Part shown: positions 46,221 through 56,473 of the stretch, piece by piece
Numbering within the stretch: position 1 is the first letter of the stretch
How the letters are laid out: the number at the start of each line of letters is the position of its first letter
Source: Reticulitermes speratus
Lineage: Eukaryota > Arthropoda > Insecta > Blattodea > Rhinotermitidae
Direction of reading: 5' to 3'
NCBI GenBank assembly: GCA_021186555.1
Contig: JAJKFL010000427.1
Span: 22,865,238 to 22,929,237, forward strand
Length of the DNA stretch: 64,000 nucleotides
Made by a program: the position numbers and the translations under genes
Notes under the pieces: model-generated
Seen by the model: only the letters and a program-made list of their open reading frames with translations
Told to the model about the DNA's origin: nothing
Database searches by the model: none

Positions 46221-46974
46221 CATAGCCGCCTGAACATGTCATTGAAGTACATTTTGAATGAATGCAACTGAACCAATTGTAGTGAGTAATCTTGTTGAAT
46301 GAGTGAGCGCAATTGGTGCTGACGAGCTCAAGATGGCCTTGGTCTATACTCGCAGTTACAAGCCATTGTGTTAGTTTAAACGTTTTAAGCACAATGGATA
46401 CTATATTTATCACATGTTCTAACATTCAGGAACTCTGCATTTTGTTCACATAAATTTTACCCCTAAACATTAACCGGCTGGTCTTTATAATTGAGACAGT
46501 ATGTTTTTACGAGGTAAACACTTAATTTTGAAATATTATTTATAGCAGGATTACATCCTCTTAAGTCCCCGTCATTTAGCATGGCAACCTTCAGAAGCAG
46601 AACGAATACTGGCACCTCCACCGTTCTGATTGCAGAAACACGCTGATACACACGCACACGACTTCGCGCATTCTTCTCTTGTGACATCAACTTAGGCTCG
46701 CTAACGTTACCTGCGCCTGAAGCTGGATACTTTGTGGAATTAATCTTGCTATACGTGAGATTCAGGCTTCAATGTGTTAACCCTCGACTGCTGTGCGAGA
46801 TCATGTTGTTTTACCATATCTGAGGTAAAATGCCGTGGGGTTTCTCAAATATTTCAAATTTGTAAAGCCATTTTGAGCCACCTTTTACGTGCCCGATTTG
46901 TGTCTCCTTGTATTTGTGTCCGTCCGGTCTGTTTCTGATCTCCCGTCTTGATCATCGTGCCTTCAGCAAGTTTG
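46221..46974. other. Unassigned interval
   Basis: TTAACCCTCGACTGCTGTGC at 46778 resembles a piggyBac-like start, without a matching end. Nothing else recognised. Confidence 0.4.
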
Positions 46975-47242
46975 AGGTCATGGCGGTGAGTGTCAAGGTT
47001 ATGGTCTTCTGGTATATGACGCCGTATAGTTTGGTAACTGGAAACTAGCGTTTCGAAAGAAATTCCTGCCTGCATCTTCTGTACCGAAGCTTACCTGGTA
47101 CCTGTCCTCTGTAAGTCTTCACGTCCTAGGAAAATCCCCATTATGTACAGTTTGGCTTTTACAGCATTTTATCCACAAATATGTGACCTAAACCCGTTGT
47201 TAGTAGTGCGTTTTCGAATTTCATATAATTACTTGCTAATTA

Positions 47243-47525
47243 TGGAGCCGGGTAGCGTAGTCGGTGTAGTGTCTAGGCTACGGGCTGGACGATCCGGGTT
47301 GAATCCCGATAGGGGCAAAACATTTTTCTGTTATTCAGATTATCCACACTGGCTGTGGGGCCCACCAAGCCTCCTATTCAGTGGGTACCGGTGTTCTTTC
47401 GCTGGGGCAAAAGGGCCGGGGCGTGTTGATATCTCCATCTAGCACTGCAGTTAAGAATGCGTGGAACTATACCTCTTCTCCCCCTATGTACTTTCATGGC
47501 GTGGACAGGGATAACTTTACCTTGC
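47243..47525 (+). mobile_element. SINE family 1
   Basis: Head GGGTAGCGTAGTCGGTGTAG, B box GGGTTGAATCCC, then GGCTGTGGGGCCCACC, GTGGGTACCGG and CATCTAGCACTGCAGTTAAG, ending GGATAACTTTACCTTG. Confidence 0.85.
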
Positions 47526-48020
47526 TGATTATTCATTGGCTGAGTACTCATGTTAAGTATGAGTTCAGATACTGTGCTGACTTTTTAAATAGGGGATTTT
47601 CAAATTACGCCCTGTAAAAGCTTAACGATGGCGTTGCACAGTGTCATATAATACAAACCAGCTGTGCGCGGGATTGCATCGGACGCTAACGGTTCAGGAA
47701 TTTGTACATACAACAGCAAGACTGAAGTTCTTCGTTTAATTAACAGTTTGGAGCATGAATTTTATCCAAAAACATATTTAATTTTTTTTCGTACCTCACA
47801 GACAGCACGTTTGATCTCCATTACAAATGCCACTCGGTTGACGCTGCTTAGAGAAATAATCCGGTTTGCCTGTGAGAGCACATAAATATACAATAACTTT
47901 ACGTGTGATATGCCGCTGTGATATACTAGTTCAAGATAGGCAGTGTACTGTAGCATAACATTGCGGTGCTGTTACGTAACCATTGTTGTGGAAATGCAAC
48001 AATAAATTTTGTGTTTTTTT

Positions 48021-49236
48021 TTCCAAATTATCCCATAAACGGCACGATTTTCGAAAAAAAAAAATATTGAACATAAAATGTGTTTTGATTTTCTCAACAA
48101 CTTTTGTCTGAAACATTTCTCATTCTAAGAACAATTCAGCGAGATATCATGAATGTACATAGGTATTCATGTAAAGTACCCGTTATTGTTGTCAGATTGA
48201 ATTTTTTCGACAGGTTTTTCAAAAAATACTCAAATATCAAATTTCATATTGTTCCATGCCGATGATATAAATCCGTCCAGTGGGGCCGAGTGCCATGCGG
48301 ACAGACGGACGGACATGACGAAGCTAATAGTCGCTTTTTGCAATTTTGCGTACGCGCCTAAAAGACAGAGGAAAGAGGAGAAGTATATGACTACTATATT
48401 TAGTAGTATTATACTGAAGTTTACATTGCGACATGTTTCGGCTGTTATCAAACGCCATCATCAGGCATATTTAAAATACGTACAGAAAGAATGCCTACAT
48501 ACAGCACATTATTTTCCCCCCAACGTGATTGAGATCTGAGTTACAGTATTATCATCCTTTCACAATTGAAGTATTAGACAATACTTTTAATACACCGTAT
48601 TTTAAGATATATTATTTTATTGTTTTTATTCTGGTTTCGTCTCTGCACAACACGATAATACTGTGAGACTCGGATCTCAATCACGTGGGGGAAAAATGTG
48701 TTGTATGTAGGCATTCTTTCTGCAAGTATTTTATATATGCCTGATGATGACTTTTCATAACAGCCGAAACATGTCGCAATGTAATATACAGTAGAATACT
48801 ACTAAATATAGTGACCGAGTGCTCTTTTCCCTCAATTCCTACGAACCTTGTAAGCAGATACATAGGGCTGCATTGTGTTAAATTTTTATGCGCGTTCGCA
48901 AAATGGCGAAAAGCGACTTTTAGCTTCGTCATGTCTGTCCGTCCGTGCGCCCGAGACGGAACAGCTCGGTTCCCACTGGACGGATTTTCATGAAATTTAA
49001 TATACGAGTATTTTTCGAAAATCTGTCGAGAAAATTCAAGTTTCATTAAATTCTGAAAGAATAATCGGGTACTTTACATGTAAGTATGTGTGCATTTATA
49101 GTAATTTCTCGCTAGAATACTTCGTAGAATGAGAAATGTGTCAGACCGAAGTTGTAGTTGTAGAGAAAATCAAACACACATTGTATATTCAATAACGTTT
49201 TTTCCGAAAATCGTGCCGTTTATGAGATAAAGTGGA
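48021..49236. mobile_element. 1.2-kb foldback element, family P6
   Basis: Inverted halves align from the outer TTCCAAATTATC..ATAAACGGCACGATTTTC to the inner CAACGTGATTGAGATC; the centre is near 48610. Landmarks in both arms: GTACTTTACATG, a GTCTGTCCGTCCGT block, AAAGCGACT..TAGCTTCGTC, and hammerhead-like cores at 48426-48467 (- strand) and 48735-48782 (+ strand): CTGATGA, T, stem, GCC, GAAACATGTCGC. No protein-coding frame. Confidence 0.88.
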
Positions 49237-50114
49237 AAAATATTGTAGAGCCAGACAGGCCACAGATGACAGTATAATATGGCGCATGCGCTTTGCATAC
49301 GGATAACTAAGGCTGCAGACACACACACATAATATGTAATACTTATTGCCTTTCACAGCAACAATGGTTAGGCGAAGGCGCCTCAGTGTTACGTTATACG
49401 TACATTGTCTGTCTTGTTTGTTGTTACTTCCTGTAATTTGTATTCAGACAGGTTAGGAAATGTTCTCAGAGCGTGACGATTCTGGCGCTTTCGCTGTGTT
49501 TTTCATCTTAGGTATTAAATTATTGAATAATTTCTTGAAAAATACCGAGTGTTTTAACACACGTTACGACGTAGAAGATTTTTCCGTATCTTACAGCAGA
49601 TTCATAAGAGATAATAATAGAGATATCGTGTAAGTGGTGAGATTTACAGTCGATGTCTCTTAAACGTCAATACCCGACGTTCACAATCGGTCATGCTCGA
49701 TGTGCAGCTGTTCCTTCTGCCTCAGCTCATATCCCACACAGAACACAGCAGGTCTCGTTTATAAAGTGTGTCGTCTTACAGAAAACACTGTCAGTTGTAA
49801 AGACCAGTCATGGCGAGAGATTGTAAACGTACTTATTTACTTATTTGAAGTGTCTTATTTTTATCCGATTTTAAACAAAATCGGAAAGTGTCGGCGCATT
49901 TTGATAGAAGTTCCATATATATGAAATTTCATAAAAGTACGCTTGGTGTTATGTTCATAATATTGCATTTTATGATGTTGGTATAATTTTTACGAAAGTG
50001 TGACTTGTTGCTTTTATTATAATTATTGATTTTTGATGATTATTTTATATTTGTTAGGTTTGTGTGGGTTTTATTGGTTTACTGAATATTTTTGTGTTAC
50101 TTCTAATGAATAGT
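49237..50114. other. Unassigned interval
   Basis: Nothing recognised beyond a block CTCATATCCCACACAGAACA near 49726 that recurs elsewhere. Confidence 0.4.
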
Positions 50115-50577
50115 TTGTTGGTGTCGTGCTTCAGGTGGCCGTGCTTCAGGCGGACAAGCCAAAATCGTGCGTGAGGCGGACAGTGTTAAATACCGTGGTT
50201 CAGGCGGACAGTGAAACTGATCCCTTTTTATCTGCTACATGATTAAGTAAGAATACTAAGGTTATGCAAGTTACACAAGTCCTTTTCTGCAAACTTCCCT
50301 CACACATTTTTCTCCCCCCAACTTGGGACTAGTCAATGTCTTCATGACATGCAGACAAGAAGCTTTGTCAGTCATTTACTCATATAATATTTTCATTATT
50401 TAATATTTATACACAATAACTGCAGACCATAAGTCTTCGTCACAAAATCTTCTTTGTATTCCACCGCAAGACCAATATTTTGTATTTGTCTCCACAAGGC
50501 ACTGATTAAAATAAAAATTACAGCCAGTAATAACTGAGACTGGAAAGACTTTATTTATTGCACTGATGACCGCTGCT

Positions 50578-51033
50578 TCAAAATCGACCTTTATAATTTT
50601 TGGTGACCAGAACACACACCAATTCTTCAGCAGAGTTAACAATCAATGATACGTTTTTTTTTTTTTTATCCGGTAAAAGTGCAAACAGAATCGGATATAT
50701 GTAGTTGTCATGCGATGTGCTTCCGAGATCTACGTGCAAGCTATACAACTGAGCGAATTGCCTCGGACAACTTTTAAATGTGCCGTCTAGAAAAAAGAAG
50801 TTCGGTTCTAAGTAAATATTCACAACCTTCCCCAGCGAAGACGAGAATTCTTTTTCCTGAGTCATCGTGTGATCGATTCGAAGAAAGCTGGCTTTATTTG
50901 CCATACGCAAAACTTCTTCCGGAAATACAATTTTCGAACTGTCTTCTGGATTTTGCTCAGTACCCAGAACTTTTCGCCTTTCTTTACACAGTCGAGACTT
51001 AACACTCTCGTATTTTGGTATTTCCGTTACCAT
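50578..51033 (-). pseudogene. MULE transposase catalytic fragment
   Basis: KVVNIYLEPNFFFLDGTFKS then CPRQFAQLYSLHVDLGS and YIYPILFALLPDKKKKN. The DGTF..CP..F.QLY.IH...........P..FALLP.K pattern is the start of the MULE transposase domain, with its first catalytic Asp. A T-run at 50652-50667 (+) marks where the frame degrades; stops follow. Confidence 0.82.
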
Positions 51034-51138
51034 GTCATATCCTTTCGCGTAGTGTCTGACAGTTCTTGCTTATAGACTGTATGTACAGGCACAGACACGT
51101 CTTCCCTAGCTCTCTTTATGCAGTTTTCCAATTTTACT

Positions 51139-51366
51139 TTAAACCTCCATTCCAGCTATGTTTGGAACGCAACTGTGGTCCGTTTTACTAACGATTTCAT
51201 ACTGTAAAGTAGTTTTCAGCTTCCCTTTGCACTTACCGCACTTGTCTTTAACACACACCCAACTTATCAACTTCGAATTTTTAAGATGAATTCTATATTG
51301 AAATCCGCCAAATATCAAGGACGGTTTTCCCATTCCAGTAGAAACTACTGCAGTTTCACCAGCCAT
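51139..51366 (-). pseudogene. FLYWCH zinc-finger exon/fragment of MULE transposase
   Basis: MAGETAVVS... then PSLIFGGFQYRIHLKNSKLI, SWVCVKDKCGKCKGKLKTT and TDHSCVPN. The spacing W-C....C.(G)C.(G)..KT...H.C/H fits FLYWCH. A stop after AGMEV separates it from the transposase frame downstream, so the ORF is broken or spliced. Confidence 0.75.
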
Positions 51367-51849
51367 GATTGCCTCATGACTCGTGCAGGCATAAGTTTAC
51401 TGTTTGAAAACCAAATACGAAATGATTAAGGCAAAACGGCGGGGAACCCATAGTTTAAGTTATCCATTCACATGCAGTTATTGGTCAGGCCGTTATCTGA
51501 CAGTCCGTTGACCGAAGGTCAATTTTTGCTATACACTATTTCTATTCAACTGTATGTCCGCTACAGCCACGTAATCGTATCCTCTTCCTTATCAACAAAT
51601 ATGTCCGCCTCAACCACGACGTGGCCGTTTGGCGCACGGCCGCTACAGCCACGGAACCTTGTTGTTGATGTTGTATTGGTTTTATGGTGGTTAGTTTGTT
51701 TTGAGGTTAGTGCCACTTCACCTGGAGATGGAAACAGGTAGTTACCGGACAGACATGGAGAAGCTACTCGTAATAGTCGCTTTCGCCCTTGTATTCTGAA
51801 CGCGCCTAAAGAGTGTTGAATTTAATGTTTAAGGAATTTAACATTATTC

Positions 51850-51965
51850 GTTTACCTTACCTCCATGTAGTGCCGAGGTCAGTGATGCATGGAACTGTGT
51901 CTCCACTGCTCCATTCGCCTTCATGGCCTATAGCATAATTGAGCACAGGGACAACTTTACCTTAT
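51850..51965 (+). mobile_element. SINE family 1, 3' fragment
   Basis: ACCTCCATGTAGTGCCGAGG ... CCTTCATGGCCTATAGCATA ... AGGGACAACTTTACCTTA match the family tail. Confidence 0.7.
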
Positions 51966-52344
51966 TTTTCATTTTCGCCTGTTACGAATCGTAATTTTCC
52001 TATTTTAGACCAGTCGTTTCGTTGTCTGTCAGTCTTGTCTGATGAAATTGAATTTGAAAAGTCATATGAATTCGCTCTAGCGGTAACTTCGCCCAGGTCG
52101 GTGGATACCTGTGCGTGTGTATTAATTTCATGGCTGTGCGTATGGAGACAGACAGTATGTTCCTTTCAAATGCTGCTACCCACCTACCGGATAGTGTCAT
52201 AGTCATAATATTACAGTACATGTGGTATGCATACAGAATGCCAGCTACTTGCACTTCGTATTGTAGGTTCATTTTTCAGGATTGTGTGCTGACGTTGTTG
52301 CTGTGTAGTCAGTCACTTCTTATCAATTCAATTACATCATCATT

Positions 52345-52735
52345 CTGTAGTCTGTCTTACGACAGGTCCGTGGCCTCTTCATTCTGTAGTCTGTCTTACG
52401 ACAGGTCCGTAGTCTGTTCATTCTGTAGTCTGTCTTACGACAGGTCCGTAGCCTCTTCGTTCTGTAGTCTGTCTTACGACAGGTCCGTAGCCTCTTCGTT
52501 CTGTAGTCTGTCTTACGACAGGTCCGTAGCCTCTTCGTTCTGTAGTCTGTCTTACGACAGGTCCGTAGCCTCTTCGTTCTGTAGTCTGTCTTACGACAGG
52601 TCCGTAGCCTCTTCGTTCTGTAGTCTGTCTTACGACAGGTCCGTAGCCTCTTCATTCTGTAGTCTGTCTTACGACAGGTCCGTAGCCTCTTCATTCTGTA
52701 GTCTGTCTTACGACAGGTCCATAGCCTCTTCCAAA
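52345..52735. repeat. 39-bp tandem array, 10 units, from LINE A 3' end
   Basis: The unit is CTGTAGTCTGTCTTACGACA plus GGTCCGTAGCCTCTTCRTT. Reversed, it is the terminal coding end ([11 protein letters not shown]) of LINE A. It directly continues into the antisense LINE A copy at 52736-53045. 39 is a multiple of 3, so long frames open on both strands. Confidence 0.95.
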
Positions 52736-53045
52736 GTGAGTTCTCCACACACTGCGATCTAGTGCTTCCTCTTTCAATTTACAGAATCTTCTCGTTTCCT
52801 TAAGGTCATCCAGTAGCTGCTTACGTTTCCTTCCCCGTCTTCCCGTCCCTTCTGTCCTTCCTTCAATAACGTGTTTCAGAAGGCAGTTCCTACGCAAGAT
52901 ATGACCAATCCAGTTAGCCTTCCTTCGCTGTATTATATGCATGATATTCATTTCTTCCTTGACTCAATGTAACACTTCATTTCTCACACAGTCGGTCCGA
53001 CTGATCATCTCCCTCTTTCTCCAACACCACGTTTCAAAACGTTCA
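52736..53045 (-). pseudogene. LINE family A 3' end, antisense
   Basis: On the - strand: SDRLCEK-type start, [73 protein letters not shown]. It is the same family as 9715-10480 but shorter. Confidence 0.85.
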
Positions 53046-53188
53046 AGGTATTTCTGATCTCATCATAGAGTGGGGGTTTAGATAGCTTTGCGTCATGCTG
53101 TTTGACGTTACAGTTTGTTGTACCAACTTCATGATCATCGCTGCGCAGTGTTTGTTACAGACAGCACAACTTTTTTCAAATTTTATAC

Positions 53189-53257
53189 AGATAATATTTA
53201 TTCCAACTTATTGCAGTGTTTATAAGCAGTGCAATAAGGTGGAATAAATATTATCTG
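53189..53257. repeat. Hairpin
   Basis: CAGATAATATTTATTCCA and its exact complement, with CTTATTGCA[G/C] pairs inside. Confidence 0.8.
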
Positions 53258-54400
53258 AATATTACTCATTGCAAGGGAGATGTGTAATATTTAAAGTTTT
53301 ATGTTTAATTGAAGTCGCAAAGCTACGTATTTCGACTTTGTGATTAGTTGGTATTAGAAATTAAATACTTGCATTGCAGTTTCTAACCGGTATTATTAGG
53401 TATCAAAATTTATGTTTGACAGACAGGACAGATTTGTTTAGAATTGGTACTTTAGTTTAAGGGTGTAAAAGAAATTGTAACTCATGTGTATAACGTCTTA
53501 GAGAGGACAATAGAGACAGTTTAGGTCGGGTGTAGCAAGCTAGCATGTTCGCCGTTTGTCAATGTCAAAATTAATGGTTTAGGGAACTTTTTGGAACAAA
53601 CGAAATTCTACACTTTGACAGCTTTTGGACGTTTTAAATCAAGTGAGGACAGACACTGTATTAGTCATGCTCGCACGTTAAGAAAAACTGGTAGGACGCG
53701 TGTAGGGGTTAATACGAGTAACGACACGGGAACATAGTTAAGTCACTAGCAGCCAATGACAAGGAAATATTCAAAATTGTAACTTTTGGACCTATTAGGA
53801 AATAGTCAAAATTAAAAGTCAGCCAACTGGAGACAGTGGGAAAAGTTTGAGAGTGGGATGAATTTAGCCGGGATACCCACGACCGCGTACAGATGCTGGG
53901 GAGTTCGGATTTAGACGTTAGTGGGAGAATACCTGATTTAGGGCACGCCGATTTCCTCAGATATATTTTGAAAGTTTGTAACCAATTATTTATCAGAACA
54001 TTATTTAGAAAGTTTGATAGTGACTTCCATTGAAAAAGGGTTGATAAGACAACAAAAACTATTCGGTGCCACTTTCATAACGAAATAAACAAATTAACTG
54101 TAAGCAATTTCAATAAAGTGCTAACAATACTGAAATAAATGAGATAAAACAGTTTGCTGCATTTCAAACGCACCCAATAATTTCTACAAGTGTTCCTGCG
54201 CCTTTGACGAACCACTTAGATTCCCTGAAATCAAGAGTTTGTTTCTAACGACTGAAAGCGAAGAACCGGGTGTAAGTTGTGGGGTACTTTTAAGTTTCAA
54301 TTACGATTTGCTCCATGTATTTTTTTTTTGACCGGGGGTTCAGTAATGTTTATGTATATTGAACAGTTCTGTATAATAATTGTTCAATAATGAATGTTTC
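53258..54400. other. Unassigned interval
   Basis: No ORF above 60 codons and no repeats I recognise. It may be unique intergenic or intron DNA. Confidence 0.45.
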
Positions 54401-54404
54401 TGTA

Positions 54405-54715
54405 AAAGCAAGGTAAAGCAACCCCATTACAGGCCTAGACAGGCCCTGAGGGGTCCAGGAGGTTGAGGCGCCCAGATTTGTAGACAATCGGCACATGAAG
54501 GTGGTAAGGTTGTCAGCCCTACGCACCGGCCACCTTTACCCCCCAGGAAATATCCCTGGTACTCATTTCTGTTAGAGGCTGAGTCGACCCCAGGGCCATA
54601 GTGCGACCGAAACGATTATGTCAAGGAATTAATTCCAATGACACCATCGGGAATCGAACCCGCGACGTTCCGGTTTGTAGCGTAGTGCCTCAACCAACTA
54701 CGCCACCGCGCGCCC
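54405..54715 (-). mobile_element. SINE family 2, full length
   Basis: The reversed head GGCGTAGTTGGTTGAGGCAC and B box GGGTTCGATTCCCG are the best preserved in this family. The body carries GTCGACTCAGCCTCTAACAG and AGGTGGTAAGG (+). The 3' end is CTTTACC-like. Confidence 0.88.
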
Positions 54716-55164
54716 CCTGAATGTTTCTGTACAAACGTAAAATGTTTTACACAAAGATTTGTTCTGTTTTAGGCAGTTACAATAAAGCTACTTAATTCAT
54801 TCGATTAGTTAAGATTGGCGAACTGTCATAATGTGGATGTCGCTTGTTTTCACATCGTGATGTGGGCCTGTGTACCTGACATACAGACCGTGTCACTATA
54901 CTGTTAATCTTACATTTCCTATGCTGGTGTTATCCAGTACATGTATGACTCAATAATTCACTTCCTGCACATTATCCCTGTGATATTCGTTTGTCATGCA
55001 ATTGTTATTTACCCTTTTTTTTTTGCCGTCGTTTAAAATTACATAATTTAAAAACTTAATATTGTACATCAGCAGTTGACGAACATAAAACAAGAAGGCA
55101 CACTCCAATTTTCAGTCCGAAAAAATGTGTAAAAGGTGCGTTTTAAATTTTGAGTTACACCCTG

Positions 55165-55430
55165 TGTATCTCGCGGGTTAGATTCCCGATGGTGTAATTG
55201 GAATTTTTCGTAGACATAATTATTTCGGTCGCAGTATGGCCCTGGGTTCGACTCAGCCTCTAAAAGAAATGAGTACCAGGAATATTTCCTGGGGGTTAAA
55301 GACGGCTGGTGCTTAGGGCCGACAACTTACCACCCTCATGTGCCAATTGTCTAGAAATCTGGGAGCCCCAGCCTTCTGGATCCCTAAGGGCCGGTCCAGG
55401 CCTGTATAGGGATTGCGTTACCTTTTACTC
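55165..55430 (+). mobile_element. SINE family 2, head partly lost
   Basis: GGGTTAGATTCCCGATGGTG is the B box; then ATTATTTCGGTCGCAGTATG, GGTTCGACTCAGCCTCTAA, GAGTACCAGG and the tail TAGGGATTGCGTTACCTTTT. Confidence 0.82.
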
Positions 55431-55771
55431 TATGTGTCAGAAATAGCGTGACACTTCCTGTCATACTAATGGTATTGCTGTGCGGTCTTTATATGATGAT
55501 GTGAAAAACAGCCAATCACATCACTCTTCTGTGGCAGGCACTCTTAACTGCCCATTTCAATTAATAGATTTTTAACTATTTTAAGTAGCGACTGTAACAG
55601 TACATGCATATGTGTAAAACCTTTTAGACTTGTATACATTCATCTGTTATTGAATAATTTTATGTAGCGCAACTGTTGAACATATAATAATAGTAAATAG
55701 TTGTTTGTGCAGTTGAGGACGTACTGAAATACCAGGCGAATATCGTAAGTACGAAATTTATTGATTTAAAG

Positions 55772-56257
55772 CAGTGGTTCACAAGCTTTTTCGGTCCACC
55801 GCCCCCTTGGCTCCATATACACACCCACAGCGCCCCCCTACCTTTTTTAAAAAAAAAACATAAATGCGCTTTTGTTTCTACTTTTATTTTATATTTAAAA
55901 AACGTTTAAATAAAATTAAAGGAGTTAAACTTAATGTTCTGTGTGTTAATTAATAAATGAAAAATTTATTATATTTTTATGGTTAACGATAATTCATCTA
56001 GCAATAGTTTATTAAAAAAATAATATGTGCTTGAATAAGATTCATAAATTAAAATACTAAGAATTTTAGTTCATTTTTTATTTTCAACACAAAAATTACT
56101 TTATTTGAATTTTATTATAAAAGAATGTACTACTCGTCTACTAGCGCCCCCCTGTGATAATAACAGCGCCCCCTTCCATCTCTCGTATATATTAGCGCCC
56201 ACCTAGGTAATCCCACCGCCCCCCAGGGGGCGGTACCGCCCACTTTGGGAACCACTG
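55772..56257. mobile_element. hAT-type nonautonomous element with GCCCCC motifs
   Basis: An exact 8-bp duplication ATTTAAAG flanks it (55764-55771, 56258-56265). Ends are CAGTGGTTCACAAGC and (reversed) CAGTGGTTCCCAAAG. Subterminal AGCGCCCCC repeats occur on both sides. No coding sequence. Confidence 0.93.
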
Positions 56258-56473
56258 ATTTAAAGTATATAATAATGTGCAGTGTAAAGTACCTCACAGC
56301 TGCTGTGTAATAAGGCATGAAGCCAGATACATGTCATAGCCCGATGGTAACTGAATGGTCGAACGATGTAGCTGTGTGGCTTCAGCTAAACGTAAAGCTG
56401 AAATGAATTGTATATAGCATACATTATACAACATACATTATGAAGACGGTGTCGAAAACTGTATAGACGGAGG

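Larger units (their letters stand above)
50124..51658 (-). mobile_element. Mutator-like (MULE) element with FLYWCH zinc finger
   Basis: Ends CGTGCTTCAGGTGGCCGTGC and (reversed) CGTGGCTGTAGCGGCCGTGC agree at 14 of 20 positions. 9-bp flanks TTGTTGGTG and TTGTTGTTG are a likely target duplication. Subterminal GGCGGACA occurs three times on the left and its mirror at least once on the right. Coding remnants are at 50578-51366. Confidence 0.75.

Noticed and set aside
52345-52735. CRISPR array
   Set aside because: Units are head-to-tail without spacers, and this is animal DNA; the unit is a LINE fragment.
52115-52762. 215-codon + strand frame and 138-codon - strand frame
   Set aside because: They span the 39-bp array (13 codons per unit) derived from a LINE end.
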